A program made the position numbers and the translations under genes. A stretch of DNA of 64,000 nucleotides from Blasia pusilla (lineage: Eukaryota > Marchantiophyta > Marchantiopsida > Blasiales): contig CM114272.1 of NCBI GenBank assembly GCA_050084515.1, forward strand, positions 52,452,001 to 52,516,000, read 5' to 3'. Each line of letters begins with the position of its first letter. The stretch's first letter is position 1. Below are positions 10,003-22,636 of the stretch, one piece after another. The notes below the pieces were generated by a model that saw only the letters and a list, made by a program, of their open reading frames with translations, did no database searches and had not been told where the DNA came from.

Positions 10003-10725
10003 TGATAGGGAGCAAATAATTGCACTTACGTTGTAATAGCCACTAACTCTAAAGATACGTGTCAAGGAACCTCGACACTGGCAGGCAGAAGAATAAACCG
10101 AGCCCAGAAGCTTTTCTAAAGCTCTCGTCTTTACCACGAGCCTGTGGAGATCCAGATGTGTGCAGATCCTTTGGGGAGAAAGAAGGAACAAATTTTAAAG
10201 GAAGGGGAGCGTGGCACTAGTGCTCAGTGACTGAATTGGACTAGAGTCTTACCTACGTACTCTGACCTTAGGAAATCTGCACTTGATCGCTGGGCCACAT
10301 GCCTCCTGGAACAAGTACAAGACCCGATGGGGCTTCAATTTTCTCCGACATTACCTGCAGAATTCATGCAATGTTAGATTGCATTCTTGCAAAGCGTCAT
10401 CCTGGTCACGCTCGTTCAGATCTCATGATCATAAAGGAGCAGCCGCTGGTCGATTCGAAGAACCTAAAGAAATTGTCATTGATCGAAGGGTCAGCCTAGC
10501 TATGGAGGTCCGACTAGTCAGGGCGTCTAGTTCATGACTAGCACGTTCTAGAGTCGAAGTTTTCCTCAGGATCACAAGATCTGGCAGAAACATGAAGCTG
10601 CCTTGTGTTGTGGAGTCTCTATTCGCCAATGGTGGTGTACACCCTATTTGCTGAAATCCTGAGATTTTCAGTATTCGCATGACACCAAAGCCTGGCCGCC
10701 TTTTCTCATTAGTTCTGGATGAAAT
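10003..10725 (-). repeat. Two-block repeat family, copy 2
   Basis: The blocks at 10003-10043 and 10682-10725 match 6965-7005 and 7255-7297 with only a few differences, in the same orientation, but enclose about 640 bp of unrelated DNA. No coding frame in the interior is recognised. Confidence 0.55.
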
Positions 10726-11991
10726 ACAACACAACTACCAACCAAGGGCAACTCTAGTTCGCACCCTCAACTTGCTGCCCAGCTACTCAACTAATCACAT
10801 GCTGCACGAAATCTACACGCCATGGGATGAGGTTAGATACATACTGGAGAGGTCGTAAAGGCGCTCATGGCCACAAGCACTATCACAGCTTGGTTGATTG
10901 AAAGGAAGAACCTCCCACTTTTGAACAATATAAATCCTGTTACACTCGACGAGTCATTCAGGTTGCCTGTGATAAGCACTTGGGTGGCCTCTCCAAAATA
11001 TAAGTAAGCAAATCCACCCATGGTTGCATATCTGCATCCAGTTCAAGATGAGAATCAGAGAGGATGTCTTTTCTTTCGAGAAGCACTCGCCCTGAATTGT
11101 TTTGACTTCTTGCTTGAGAAATATCCCTAAATAGAGCTGAATTTCTATGATATCTACAAGCACGCCCCAAACTTATTTTCACTCTTGGCCGATTCAGGAA
11201 GGAAAAGAGTGCTTCCATTACTTACATGAGAAAAATCCCCAAAAAGGCTAGATTTATGCAGCGGTTGAAGGGATGCGGATTCTTCACGCCACAGCAGAGA
11301 AGGCACACTGCATGTCCTGTGTACCCCCACAAACCAGAGGCAACTATCCCCAATCAATGATTTTATTTACGCTGCTGTTGGCGGGATCTATGATATCCTT
11401 GCACTTTGTGGGTCCACGGCGTATGCTACCACCACAATCGCTCCAAGAAAATCACATTTTGGAATTCCATGTTTTAAAAGTTTGGATCAGATCTGTCTCT
11501 AGATCCTACTTTATCACAAAAGAAGGTCAAGAAAATATAATCCTTGTAATGCTTGTGTTTGTGCCTATACTCCTTGAGTGGTTCTTCAAATACAGTAAGA
11601 AGTGTCTAGAATTTTAGCCCGCCAATGCATCTCTTGATGCCATGAACATACGGGTGTCTTGGAAAAAAATTTCGTGGATGCGGTTTCATTTACGTGCAGA
11701 AGATGAGCAGACATCAATATTTGTCTCTTGTTTCCTCTAACATGGGATTCTTATTAGTCAATATCAGTATAAAGCTGTAGAAAAAGAAGGCACTCTGTAA
11801 AATATGGAAGGCATTCTACAAAAGACAATTCTCCCTTTAGTAATGTTTAGGAGCTTGTATTGTATCTTATATTGAATGAGCATGTTCCTTGCTCACAAGC
11901 AATGGGTTAAATATGGTGTAATCCCCTTGGGTCATTGTGAGGTGATGATTTGTGATTCCTCATTGAATGTGTTTCAGGTTTTTTCTTTCCC

Positions 11992-12318
11992 ATGGCTACT
12001 TCCATATCAGATTCTATCCGGGTAGTGTGTGGTGTTGCATTGGGGGAAAATACCTACTGGAGATATTTGCATGATGGAACTAAGTGGATGTGCTTGGTTT
12101 GTAGTCGCATTTACTCAGCAAAGAACAAAACCAAGTGCAATCAGCACTTGACTAAGAAGCACCCAAACTTGGACCCATGCTACTTAGTACCTTTAGAGAA
12201 TGCAGGCCAGCGTCCAAAAGACCCTGTCAAGGGCCGTAAAAGGAGCATTAGTGACTCACAGAGAGAAAAAGAATTGATGAAGAAATCAGGGGATGCTAGT
12301 GAGCGTTCTGAAAAATGA
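11992..12318 (+). CDS. BED-like zinc-finger exon
   Basis: A 108-codon frame starting at ATG 11992, just after a CAG preceded by a pyrimidine-rich stretch. Residues about 28-60 form WMCLVC...KCNQHLTKKHP, that is C-x2-C followed by H-x4-H with the aromatic residue before the first Cys typical of BED fingers. These DNA-binding domains occur in hAT and MULE transposases and in host genes derived from them. The rest is basic and charged (KGRKRSISDSQREKELMKK), suggesting nuclear location. It is probably the first coding exon of the locus that continues through 14.3 kb and perhaps to the SWIM exons at 16-17.3 kb. That link rests on neighbourhood, the same strand and similar codon style, not on proven splicing. 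Confidence 0.6.
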   Translation: MATSISDSIRVVCGVALGENTYWRYLHDGTKWMCLVCSRIYSAKNKTKCNQHLTKKHPNLDPCYLVPLENAGQRPKDPVKGRKRSISDSQREKELMKKSGDASERSEK

Positions 12319-14339
12319 GGAGGGAAAAATTATACAGATTTAGACAACATTGGTCTGAGACATGGTTGACCATGGAACGGGATCCTATCATCCCACACTT
12401 GTTCAAGAAGCCGGCCTTGTTGGCTCTAATGGAGTGTGATCTCCCAAAGTGTCTTTGTATCCAAGATTGGGACAAAATATTGATAGAGATAAATATATGC
12501 TCAGACAGAAAGTTCGAGAGTGTGGGGAGAGCAATGTCATGATGGATGTCATGGTGTTGGGATGCTTGGGTGCCATTCAGAGAGCTAGTGAGCCTGATTC
12601 TCTGACCTCATTGGAAGGGAAAAACTTACTTCATACATTTGGAGTTGGTGAAGAAACTTTGGGGAGTAATAGAGCAGAAAGAGGGAGTATCATTGGGTTT
12701 GCTTCCACCTGATTTCAATGAAGAGAGATCAAAGCAAGTGAAGGAAACACTTGCTTGGATTGCTCGGAAAAAACAAAACTTGATGGGTTGGCTTGAGAAG
12801 GATCAAGCCAAGTATGCAGATTTCATGGCTAGGCAGCAGTTCAATGAATGGTTGGAGAAGAGGAATGTGGAGAAGATGAAAGAAGTTTGTGAAAACGAGC
12901 CGCATATGTCCCAAGGGAGAAGAGGGGTGTAGAGTTGGAATGGTCAAGGAAGACTATTCAAGAATCTGCAGTGGGGGGTAGCTCTAGGAAGTCATCTCCC
13001 ACTTTACAAGGAGATGAAAATGATGATATTAGTGATTTTCAAGTTTTGCGCCCAAGGAGAAGATCGAAGATGGCTTCTAGGTCTACTGCCATCCATGGGA
13101 GGTGCCTCTTCTTCCAAGGAAGCACTTCCACATGTTGTTCACCAAGATGTTGGTGAGTCTCTTGCCTCGCCCAGAGAGAGCTTGGTTTCAGTTGGAGCGG
13201 ATGAAGGTGGTTTTGGAGTAGCTTCATGTGTTGCAGGAATAGAGGAAGGCATTCTTGCAAACCAGAGTCATGAACTTGGCATTGGCTCTCCATCTGTTGA
13301 GACTATTCCATGTGGGAAAACCTTTCAATGTAGCTCACTTGTGGGTGACCAAGATGTTGGTGGGTCTCTTGCATCGTCAAGAGAGAAGTTGGTTTCGGCG
13401 GGAGTGGATGAGGCTGGTTTTGGAGTAGCTTCATGTGTTGCAGGAATAGAGGAAGGTAATCCTACGGTGGTGGTTGGTGGTGATGTGATCGGGTCATCAC
13501 GGAGTGAGAGTCTTCCATTTGATTTCACCTCCGAGAGGCTATTGGAACAGGGGTCAAGCCTTCATGGGGAGGATGAGCATGCGGAGATTTTTGATGAGTT
13601 GGGAGATAGTGTAGTTGACCCTGTGGATATTGTGGAGACATTGCTGAGCCGTATGGATAGCATAAACCATAGTATAATGCATAGCCCTGCAGAAGATACA
13701 TTTGTTACCCCGGTTGGTGGTGCTTTGGATGGTCATAAGACATCCAAAGAGGGTCACACTCATGATGATGGTGCTTCTCCTGCTGAATGTTCAGCTCTTG
13801 TGGGACCTTCTTCCCATGATCTTTGTGCTATAAGGAAGAATTTGTTGAAGGTTTCATCTTCATATGTACCCAAAAAGAGGAAGGGAAAGAAGAGTGTGGT
13901 AGTGCAGATTGAAGATGAGTCACATGAACATTGGGGGGTTTCATTCAGATGAAGATATGGATCAGATTTCAGAGAGCCAAATTCTCAGAGATCTCAATGA
14001 GGTAAATGATGAGTGGGCTACTCTACCCAAGAGCCAAATTGCTGATGCTGCTGATTGTGGGGAGGTACAAACAGATTTGCCAAATGCCTCCCAACTTAAT
14101 GTTACTCAGATCATGGCGTAAAGCAGACCTGAGATCTTCTTGTAGATGGTAGCCACTTGAGGCCCAAGAGAGTTCTATGCCATACGGGATTATCCCCCAC
14201 AGTGGAGGAGTGTAGAGAACTAGGGAAGTCCAAGGGTGAGATTATTCAAGATATGTTGATTACACCACCAACTCGACAGGCAAAAAAGAAGAATGTGTAT
14301 GGCAAATCAAAACTTGGGCGGAAGCGGCCTTTGAAATAG
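12315..14339 (+). pseudogene. Decaying coding region downstream of the BED exon
   Basis: Six overlapping or adjoining plus-strand frames cover 2 kb with frame changes near 12.5, 12.65, 12.93, 13.0, 13.95 and 14.15 kb. The best segments are helical and charged (residues like RSKQVKETLAWIARKKQNLMGWLEKDQAKYADF are spread over 12.72-12.83 kb). A 312-codon frame at 13014-13952 contains a 36-residue internal repeat: SLASPRESLVSVGADEGG... at about 13.15 kb and SLASSREKLVSAGVDEAG... at 13.36 kb, starting 207 bp apart. A Lys-rich C-terminus (KSKLGRKRPLK) ends at 14339. I recognise no catalytic domain. Introns could explain some frame changes, but I did not find convincing GT-AG pairs for all, so a pseudogene is preferred. 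Confidence 0.45.
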
Positions 14340-15970
14340 GTAACCTTTAAAATTTTAGTATTGAGAGCATTGCTTTTTTGTAGTTGTTCTCTTATGGCAT
14401 GTAGGGAAGATCACGTCCACAAAGGATAAGTGCTCATGATGTGGTTTGTTCATTTGTTCATTTCAAAGTCTTGAGTTGATTCTGATTCAAATGGCAGAAT
14501 TCTCGGCTTTTTCCATGGCTACAAACTTTATAGTGTATTTGTGGCATACGTTTGAAGTAATAGATAGAGGAAAAGAGTGTTTAATGCTTTTTCTCATTAC
14601 AAACCTATTTTAGTAAATGTCATTTTCGAAGGACAAATGCCACATTCTTTGATTCAAATTGTAGGAAGATTGGGATAGGAAAGGAATGGAATTGTAGTCG
14701 ATATCTCCAACGCCTTCTTGGGAGGATAGGTGGCATTGTATTTGTCTACTATTGCAGATTTTTGTACTGTGTTTCTTTACCTTTTGTATTTTCACCCTTT
14801 CTTTGTGACAGTAGGAGAGTAAACAAGAGTGTTACCTTATGAACATCATAGTGTCAAGAATGATGGTCATTTACCTCCTTACTTGTTACAAATATGGTTT
14901 TTTTTTTCTGGATGAAAGAAATATGAGATTGGAATCCTGTTGATTATTAGAAGCATTGCTTATGAGAGCGCGTGCATTGTCTATTGAAGGCATTCTACCA
15001 TTCCCATTCATTGGGCGTGCATCTATCTTTTCATGTTTACATGTTGTATGGTTGGTTACTCATCAAACAGGGTGAATTGGAAGGTGTCTTGGTTTGATTT
15101 TTTCTATTTCTCTTGCTCCTTTTGGACATGCATTCTTCTCTTCTTCATTTGTAAGACAGTTAATTATTTAGATTCATTGAATGGTTGATCTTGTTGTGGT
15201 CTAGCTTGCTTGCTGATTGATATCCAAGGCAAGTTTACAAGTGGATGCATTTGACTTAGCATGATGATGTACTTGTCATGTTTTGGTGAATACATAGTTA
15301 AAGCTTTAGACTACATGGTCCTTTTCAGGATGAACAAGTTCTGAGATTGGAAACACTCGGATTTTTTCACACAGAACTCAGATTGTTAGACACAGAACTT
15401 TCACACCCCTTTGCTGTGAAGAAAATATCTGTTTGTGAGTGACTTTAGTTTATGAGAGTGTGCGGACTGTCTTCACAAGCATTTCTGTGTATCCTATTTT
15501 ACAGGCACATCCATTTTTTTGAGTGCTTTTGTGTTGTATGGTTTGTTATATATGGTATCATGGTGAATTGGGAGATGTGTCTTGATTCAGATTTCTCTAT
15601 TTCCCCAAAACCTGTTGGACATGCTTTCTTCTCTACTTCTTTTGTAAGTCGAATAAGTTTTTGGATTCATTTAATGGTTGATCTTGATGAGTGCTACCTG
15701 GCTTGTTGATAAAGAACTTATAAGATTGGAAATAGCCATTATGTTGGTGATAGAACGTTTACACTCCTTTTGTGTGAAAGTTCACAAGAGTTTCCATCAT
15801 GTTCTTCCCTAATGATAGCATGGTGCTTCGAAGAAGGCATTCCGGCTATACTGTATCACTTTCAGTTTCTTAAGTCTACCTGTAGGGACTCGAGTTTTAC
15901 TTCCCAATGAATATCTTCACCATCTTTCTACTGTACTTCTCACTAAATGTAACTCTAGAGATGATGAATG
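14340..15970. other. Intron-like or intergenic AT-rich DNA
   Basis: No supported gene. Two stretches (about 15.00-15.20 and 15.45-15.72 kb) share loosely repeated wording: GCGTG/CTGT...GAAGGCATT, then a CATGTTGTATGGTTGGTTA-type string, then GGTGAATTGG, then TTTCT...CTTCTTTTGTAAG. This suggests an old local duplication. The region ends in a pyrimidine-poor acceptor (TGTGTGCAG at about 15977) before the SWIM exons. Confidence 0.35.
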
Positions 15971-15977
15971 TGTGCAG

Positions 15978-17288
15978 GGAAGTATGGACCTCAATAATCC
16001 TATCGACTTGACATCGACTCTTCCCCCATCACATGAAGCCATGGACAGAAGGATTCAACAAAGTGCTTTGACAAAAAGGATTTTGGCCATGAAGAGGACA
16101 GAGGTTCAAACAAGCATGCCGATGGGGAACATATCAGCAAAAGACCTCCAGTGGAATGACTATAATGCAGCATATATCCCTTGGTATAGGCTCGAGGATT
16201 TCATTATAGGTGAGGGTATCGGAGACAAACCATACCCAATAAGTGGTATGAAGTCTACAACTATGACACTAAATGGGGCCATTGTGAGTGTCCTTGGTCA
16301 CTAAAAGGAAACATATGCAAACATATGGTAAGAAAAAGGTTGGTTTGTCTTGGATAGCATAAAATTAAGCAATCTTGCACCTTTTTCTTCACGTCATTTT
16401 ATTGATTGAATCTTTTCAATTGATTCCTTCAATTTCTTTGTAGATTGCTGCTCTACTACGAGATGATTACAGCGAAGAGGACCTTGTGAAAATACTTGGG
16501 ACGAGAGTAGGCACAAAGCATGGCAGAATTGCTCAATTAAAGATGAGCAGGACGGATTCAGTCACTCTTGACCTTCCATTGTCCAATCATATCCTGGACC
16601 TCAATGATACACAAGGTGAATGATATGGACACCATCTAAATTTACTCATGATTCAAGGGGACAATTGTGAGGTTGCTTGTATACATATAGACGTGTGTTT
16701 TGGCAATTCATCACATTCTCATGTATTTATGCACTATTTGGTGTGATTCAGGAGGCATTCCATATGAAGATATGGACACGGGCACTTTCACTCAAGATAC
16801 ACCAATACTTCAAGCACTGAACATCCCCAAACCAAGTAACAAGGATATGGAGGTTGCTATGGACAAGTGTACTCGAAAGGCGGAATCAGTGTCAAGGAAA
16901 TGAGTTATTTCTTACGATGGCGTCCAAAATGTTGAGAGAAATAAACGGGCGGATTGAGAGCGCAAAAGTTATGTTTGTGAACGGCTTGACTAATCAGCCT
17001 GGAAATCCCTTCCAGATTTACAAGGACGGGTTCCAAAATAATAATTCGCTTAAACGAGTGAAGTCCAACATCGAACGATGGTCTAAACAAGCAAACAGAC
17101 GAGGTACACAATATGGAGCAGGACATACCAGAGTGATGGCTCAAGCACAGGACGAAACTTCAAGCAAGTTACCATGCTTTCCAAAGCCCAAAACAAAGAA
17201 GAAGAAGTTGGGACCACAAGCTGAGTTGGACAAACAGGCAATGTCAGCGACCTTAAACAATACGAGCCGAGTACTTGGTGGCACATAA
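15978..17288 (+). pseudogene. SWIM zinc-finger gene, three exons with frameshifts
   Basis: Exon a (about 15978-16327; ATG at 15984) ends at CATATG|GTAAG. Exon b is 16444-16615, after TTTGTAG and before AAG|GTGAA. Exon c starts at 16752, after GATTCAG. Phases agree across both introns. The exon a/b junction creates HCECPWSLKGNICKHM, a textbook SWIM finger (CxC...CxH), preceded by WYEVYNYDTKWG as in MULE-related proteins. SWIM domains bind DNA or protein and are common in MuDR-type transposases and their domesticated FAR1-like relatives. Two defects are visible: a frame change between DFII (16205) and WYEV (about 16240), and a one-base loss near 16900 that puts SVSR out of frame with the following ELFLTMASKML segment. 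The C-terminus to 17288 is basic (KPKTKKKKLG). It is either a recent pseudogene or a gene with unrecognised small introns. Confidence 0.6.
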
Positions 17289-17863
17289 TGTCAGTGGTAT
17301 TTTTCAGTTGTGGGAAGGTATGCCTATGCCCTGTAAATGATGCATTTCCTTACAATGAATATCATTGAATTTTTTTCCCACCACGAGTAGTGAATAATTA
17401 ACGGAATTCCTTTCAGGTTTGTCGTTAAAGCATTCTTACTTTACAATTCTTCACCGCGTTGGATTGCGGAACCTAGCCTAACACAGCCGCCGGCCCTAGG
17501 CTTCCAAACTTGCAGGACGAGGCATTTTTTATGCGCGTGTAGGACCGGGACCAAGCCATTCCCATTCAAGTTTTAAAGTTGTAAGGTCTAATACGATCAG
17601 GAGTGGCGTTTCGATTTGGGGCCAATGCAGACGAAAGCTGGTATGGCTACTCTTAGACGCACATTTCTGGATAGGAAATAGAAAAATTTTGGGCCACGGG
17701 GTTCTATAATACTAGTGATATCGCAAGGAGAAATTGAGTGAACTGCTTCTTCAGGGAGAAACTTAGTGAGGAAGTATTCGACTCGCGCTCGTATCCTCCA
17801 TTTTGGAGTTGCTCTGCCAAAATTTTGATTCCAGTCTCAATAAATCCATTTTCATCAGCGGCC

Positions 17864-18490
17864 ATGGAAAGTATTGATGCAAGGAAGAGGACCAGAGAAG
17901 TTGTGATCAAGCTTGGCCAAGATTCCAAACCTGGACAAGTACTGGATGAAGGCGATAGAGGCAATACATCACTTCAAGACATTGGGAAACGCTAGAGGAA
18001 ATCCAACCACACCAATTCTTACTCTCCATTTTCTAGTACCAATCTGTCTTTATCAGATATGAATAGGAACTTTGATGATGCATTTGTGAAGATTTTCATG
18101 CGCCCTGTAGGAAACAAGGCACCTAAATCTCATAAGGGAACATTTTCAGAGTTGCAAGAGTTGTCAACCAGGTTGAAAGTAATCTCAGATGTTTGCAATA
18201 CAATGGAGTCTATTGTGAAGGGATTTCAGAATCAAGGAATTTTTCTAGGCAAGCTAGAAAGTTACCGTTTAGAAAAAACCATTGATGGTTTGCCGGAAAT
18301 CATTGAGAAGTTTGTGTTACAAGTGAAAGCTCTTTCGAGAGATGAGAGTATCGTACAATTGATGATGGCAAACAGCGAGGTTTTGCAATGTTTAGATCAG
18401 AATCGTAGTGCTTGGGAATTTCTACGAGCTTGGATTTCCTTTGATCTTTGCCCCAAGAAGTTTAGGCATCCAATTCTTCATCAATCTTGA
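17864..18490 (+). CDS. Unknown helical protein, one internal stop
   Basis: From ATG 17864 a single frame runs to TGA at 18490, interrupted only by TAG at 17993-17995. Read through, it gives about 208 residues: a basic start (ESIDARKRTREVVIKLG), a Ser/Asn-rich linker, then about 140 residues of amphipathic helix (FSELQELSTRLKVISDV, LEKTIDGLPEIIEKFVLQVKALS) ending in WISFDLCPKKF. No homologue is recognised. The unbroken frame on both sides of one TAG suggests a young pseudogene, a sequencing difference, or a short intron hiding the stop. Confidence 0.4.
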
Positions 18491-18499
18491 ATCCAGATT

Positions 18500-20700
18500 A
18501 TCTCAGACGACATTTATTTGAGCTTTATTTTGGTTGTAGGCTTGGCATACTTGGGAGATGATCTTATGTATCTATCTGTCACACAGATATTCTAATAACT
18601 TTATGATCCGAAATCAATTACAGAATCGTGTGTTTTCATGATATTTCCTTTATCATATCCTATTCATGGTCTGCTAAGTCTGTATTGAAATACACCTACA
18701 CATGCACTATACACACTATGCTTTTAGTGAAAAGCACTTAATGAACATGTTGAAGATGATTGCATAATGCCTTCCCTTCCATAAATTCCAAGTTGTTGGA
18801 GTACTTTATATTGCATAACATAATGGATCCAAAAAACATCGTGACACGTTAGATTTAGATAGCTAATCTCTTGAATAGTTTGGGTAAATTTGAGGATCTG
18901 CCCAACACATAGTCCAAATTGTATGAGCAAAATATTTACATGGCTTGAAAAGCTAAATATTTTATGTATAAAAGGATTGATCACTAGCAGGTTTTTTGAC
19001 ATACAATGTCAGAATACTTTCTGTTTTATACTTGCAATTGGAAATCCCATCTTCCAAGTGTTACATCCATCAAACCATCTTGCCCATATCACATATGGGA
19101 CCGCCACTAAGAATATACGAAGCATATAAAGTATTTCCTCGATGGGAATGCTATAATGCTTTCTTTCTCATGCCAAAATAATATGCGTCTGTGAGTTTGT
19201 GGCAAAGGTGGAATGTTCTTGTGTTCTTTGACATGTTTGCCAGATATAACCATTCTTTATACAATTGCTTCATTTCATGCTTGGTATATCACATAAGGAA
19301 AGCCTACCAAATGGTCGGAACTTTATCCAATGTCAATTTAGGAAGTATGACATAATATGAATCACAAGGACATTCACTCTTCAACTTAAGAGTTAACCCT
19401 CTCTCAAGCAGTAGTACTTTTTACTACGTACTACATCATTCTGCTAGACTACACTGACAAAATCTACAATTTCTTGTAATATGCCTCATTTTGGCGACCA
19501 AACCTTAATATTCTGCCACCTTTCCTCCTCCTCGTCAATTTTCTTCTTGTATCTAGAAAGTTGTTCTTCCCACTGATTTTCCATACACCATGCTAGAGCT
19601 TTAGCCTCTCTTTCTCCTCTTCCTCATCAATTGCACATTCGATGTAGAACTTGGCAACTTCCTCTGCAAATTGTTTTAACTCTTATTCCACTTCCTTAAT
19701 TTTTTCCAGCTCTATCTCTTCCTCTTTACTAGCTCTTCTAATTCTGACTGGGGGGACTTTGTAGCCAAATTTTTTTCATCTGATTCACTTGGAGGCATAC
19801 GCCTTCAGTACATACCCTTCATTGACAACATAAACAACACAAGTTAAAATATCACCACTACTCAGTTAAAGCAAGTTTCAAGGTCTATAATGTATTTGAA
19901 GCAATTATCAAAAGAACAAATAATAGGATGATCAATTTTGACTTCATCAGCAACACTGGTGGTGTACATAGAAAATGGTTTGATTATAAACTAGTCCACT
20001 TCTAATAAATTACATTTGCCTCAATAGTATCTACACCATCACAAGGAATACATTCCATCTATCTAAGTGATTGTTCACTCTAAATAACCTTCTCATAGGG
20101 TCGTCATGTGAGGGCTATCTCCTCATTCACGGACATCGTATTTTTTGTGAGTGCTTCTCTTTCTTATGAGAACATATCAAGTAAAATCTAGTATTTGAAA
20201 TAATATATCTCAACCTGCTTGATCATACCGGACAAATGTGTTTGTCGACACATTCTTTCCAAAGTGGCTCTGCCTTCTCCTTAAAAATGATATATAACAT
20301 TTACAATATTCACTCAATTGTACGTTACATACATATAGATCATTTTATTCAAACATCACACATGATAGCTTAATACGCATAAGCATCTACCATTCAGACA
20401 ATCCTCTCTCATGAAATCGAAAGCATTATGATAGCCCCAAATTCCGATAGATCAGAAAGCACACCTCTTGCAACATGGTCACTTTTGGCATCCACACCCA
20501 ACCCAAACAACTCAACAGATAACATAAGCTGACATCCTATACAATGGCTCTTGACTTCCCGTGATGAAAAAACTCAGCTAACAACGGAAGTAACATGATC
20601 AATTTATTGAACCCATGACTTGTATACGCATCGATGGGGAGGGATCAACATGTTCATAAATACGTTCGTCTTGTTCTGATGTTCACAAATATATTGAACC
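18500..20700. other. AT-rich stretch without an intact gene
   Basis: No intact gene is seen. On the minus strand, about 19480-19800 reads as remnants of a coiled-coil coding sequence rich in Glu and Lys (SELEELVKRKR, ELKQFAEEVAKFYIECAIDEEEE) but with stops and frame changes, preceded by a plausible ATG at about 19800. It may be debris of a transposase-associated or host coiled-coil gene. Near 20640-20720 the sequence begins to match 22850-22935 (part of the satellite's higher-order unit). Confidence 0.35.
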
Positions 20701-20720
20701 CATGACTTGTAAATTTTCGT

Positions 20721-22636
20721 GGAAAGCGTTCCGACATTGTCTAATGGGATACTCGCAAGGCTTTGCACTTCAAATTAACTATGAACCGAAATCTCCCCAC
20801 GACATACTAGGAGAATGATTCCATTCACAGGGTTGAAGGAATGAATATGGACTAGACCATGCACAATGACACCCAATGAATAGAAAAGCCCATCGCATGC
20901 CAACCTTGAAAATGGAAACAATTCTAACTCTGTTCATGGAAAGCATTCCGACATTGTCTAATAGGATACTCGCAAGGCTTTGCACTTCAAATTAACTATG
21001 AACCGAAATTTCCCCACGACATACCAAGAGAATGATTCCATTCACAGGGTTGAAGGAATGAATATGGACTAGACCATGCACAATGGCATCCAATGAATAG
21101 AAAAGCCCATCGCATGCCAACCTTGAAAATGGAAAGCATTCGGACTCTATTCATTGAAAGCATTCTGAGATTGTCTAATGGGATAATGGCAAGGCTTTGC
21201 ACTTCAAATTAACTATTAACCAAAATCTCTCCACGACATACTAGGATTATGATTCCATTTACAGGGTTGAAGGAATGAATATGGACTAGACCATGCACAA
21301 TGGCACCCAATGAATAGAAAAGCCCATCGCATGCCAACCTTGAAAATGGAAATAATTCTAACTATGTTCATGGAAAGCATTCCGACATTGTCTAATGGGA
21401 TACTCGCAAGGCTTTGCACTTCAAATTAACTATGAACCGAAATCTCCCCACGACATACCAGGAGAATGATTCCATTCACAAGGTTGAAGGAATGAATATG
21501 GACTAGACCATGCACAATAACACCCAATGAATAGAAAAGCCCATCACATGCCAACCTTGAAAATGGAAAGAATTCCGACTCTGTTCATGGAAAGCATTCG
21601 GACATTGTCTAATGGGATAATCGCAAGGCTTTGCACTTCAAATTAACTTTGAACCGAAATTTCCCCACGACACACCAAGAGAATGATTCCATTCACAGGG
21701 TTGAAGGAATGAATATGGACTAGACCATGCACAATGGCACCCAATGAATAGAAAAGCCCATCGCATGCCAACCTTGAAAATGGAAACAATTCTGACGCTA
21801 TTCATGGAAAGGATTCGGACATTGTCTAATGGGATAATCGCAAGGCTTTGCACTTCAAATTAACTATTAACCGAAATCTCTCCACGACATAACAGGATAA
21901 TGATTCCATTCACAGGGTTGAAGGAATGAATATGGACTAGACCATGCACAATGGCACCCAATGAATAGAAAAACCCATCACATGCCAACCTTGAAAATGG
22001 AAAGCATTCCGACATTGTCTAATGGGATAATCGCAAGGCTTTGCACTTCAAATTAACTATTAACCGAAATCTCTCCACCACATACCAGGATAATGATTCC
22101 ATTCACAGGGTTGAAGGAATGAATATGGACTAGACCATGTACAATGGCACCCAATGAATAGAAAAGCCCATCCCATGCCAACCTTGAAAATGGAAAGCAT
22201 TCGGACTCTGTTTATGGAAAGCATTCTGAGATTGTCTAATGGGATGATCGCAAGGCTTTGCACTTCAAATTAATTATTAACCGAAATCTCTCCACGACAT
22301 ACCAGGATTATGATTCCATTCACAGGGTTGAAGGAATGAATATGGACTAGACCATGCACAATGGCACCCAATGAATAGAAAAGCCCATCGCATGCCAACC
22401 TTGAAAATGGAAAGCATTCAGACCCTTTTCATGGAAAGGATTCGGACATTGTCTAATGGGATATTCGCAGGGCTTTGCACTTCAAATTAACTATGAAGCA
22501 AAATCTCTTCACGACATACCAGGAGAATGATTCCATTCACAGGGTTGAAGGAATGAATATGGACTAGACCATGCACAATGGCACCCAATGAATAGAAAAG
22601 CCCATCGCATGCCAACCTTGAAAATGGAAAGCATTC
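20721..22636 (+). repeat. 217-bp satellite array, nine units
   Basis: The anchor CTTTGCACTT or close variants recurs at 20761, 20978, 21195, 21412, 21629, 21846, 22039, 22256 and 22473. That is exactly 217 bp apart except one 193-bp step (21846 to 22039), where a 24-bp internal GGAAAGCATTC duplication is lost. Units are highly similar. Each contains a 67-68 codon minus-strand open frame with few changes, but 217 is not a multiple of three, so frames do not join across units. I read it as non-coding satellite DNA. Confidence 0.95.

Noticed and set aside
20779-22263. Family of 67-68 residue minus-strand proteins in tandem
   Set aside because: Each is one frame inside a 217-bp satellite unit. 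The unit length is not a multiple of three, no start context or family is evident, and similarity follows from array homogenisation.
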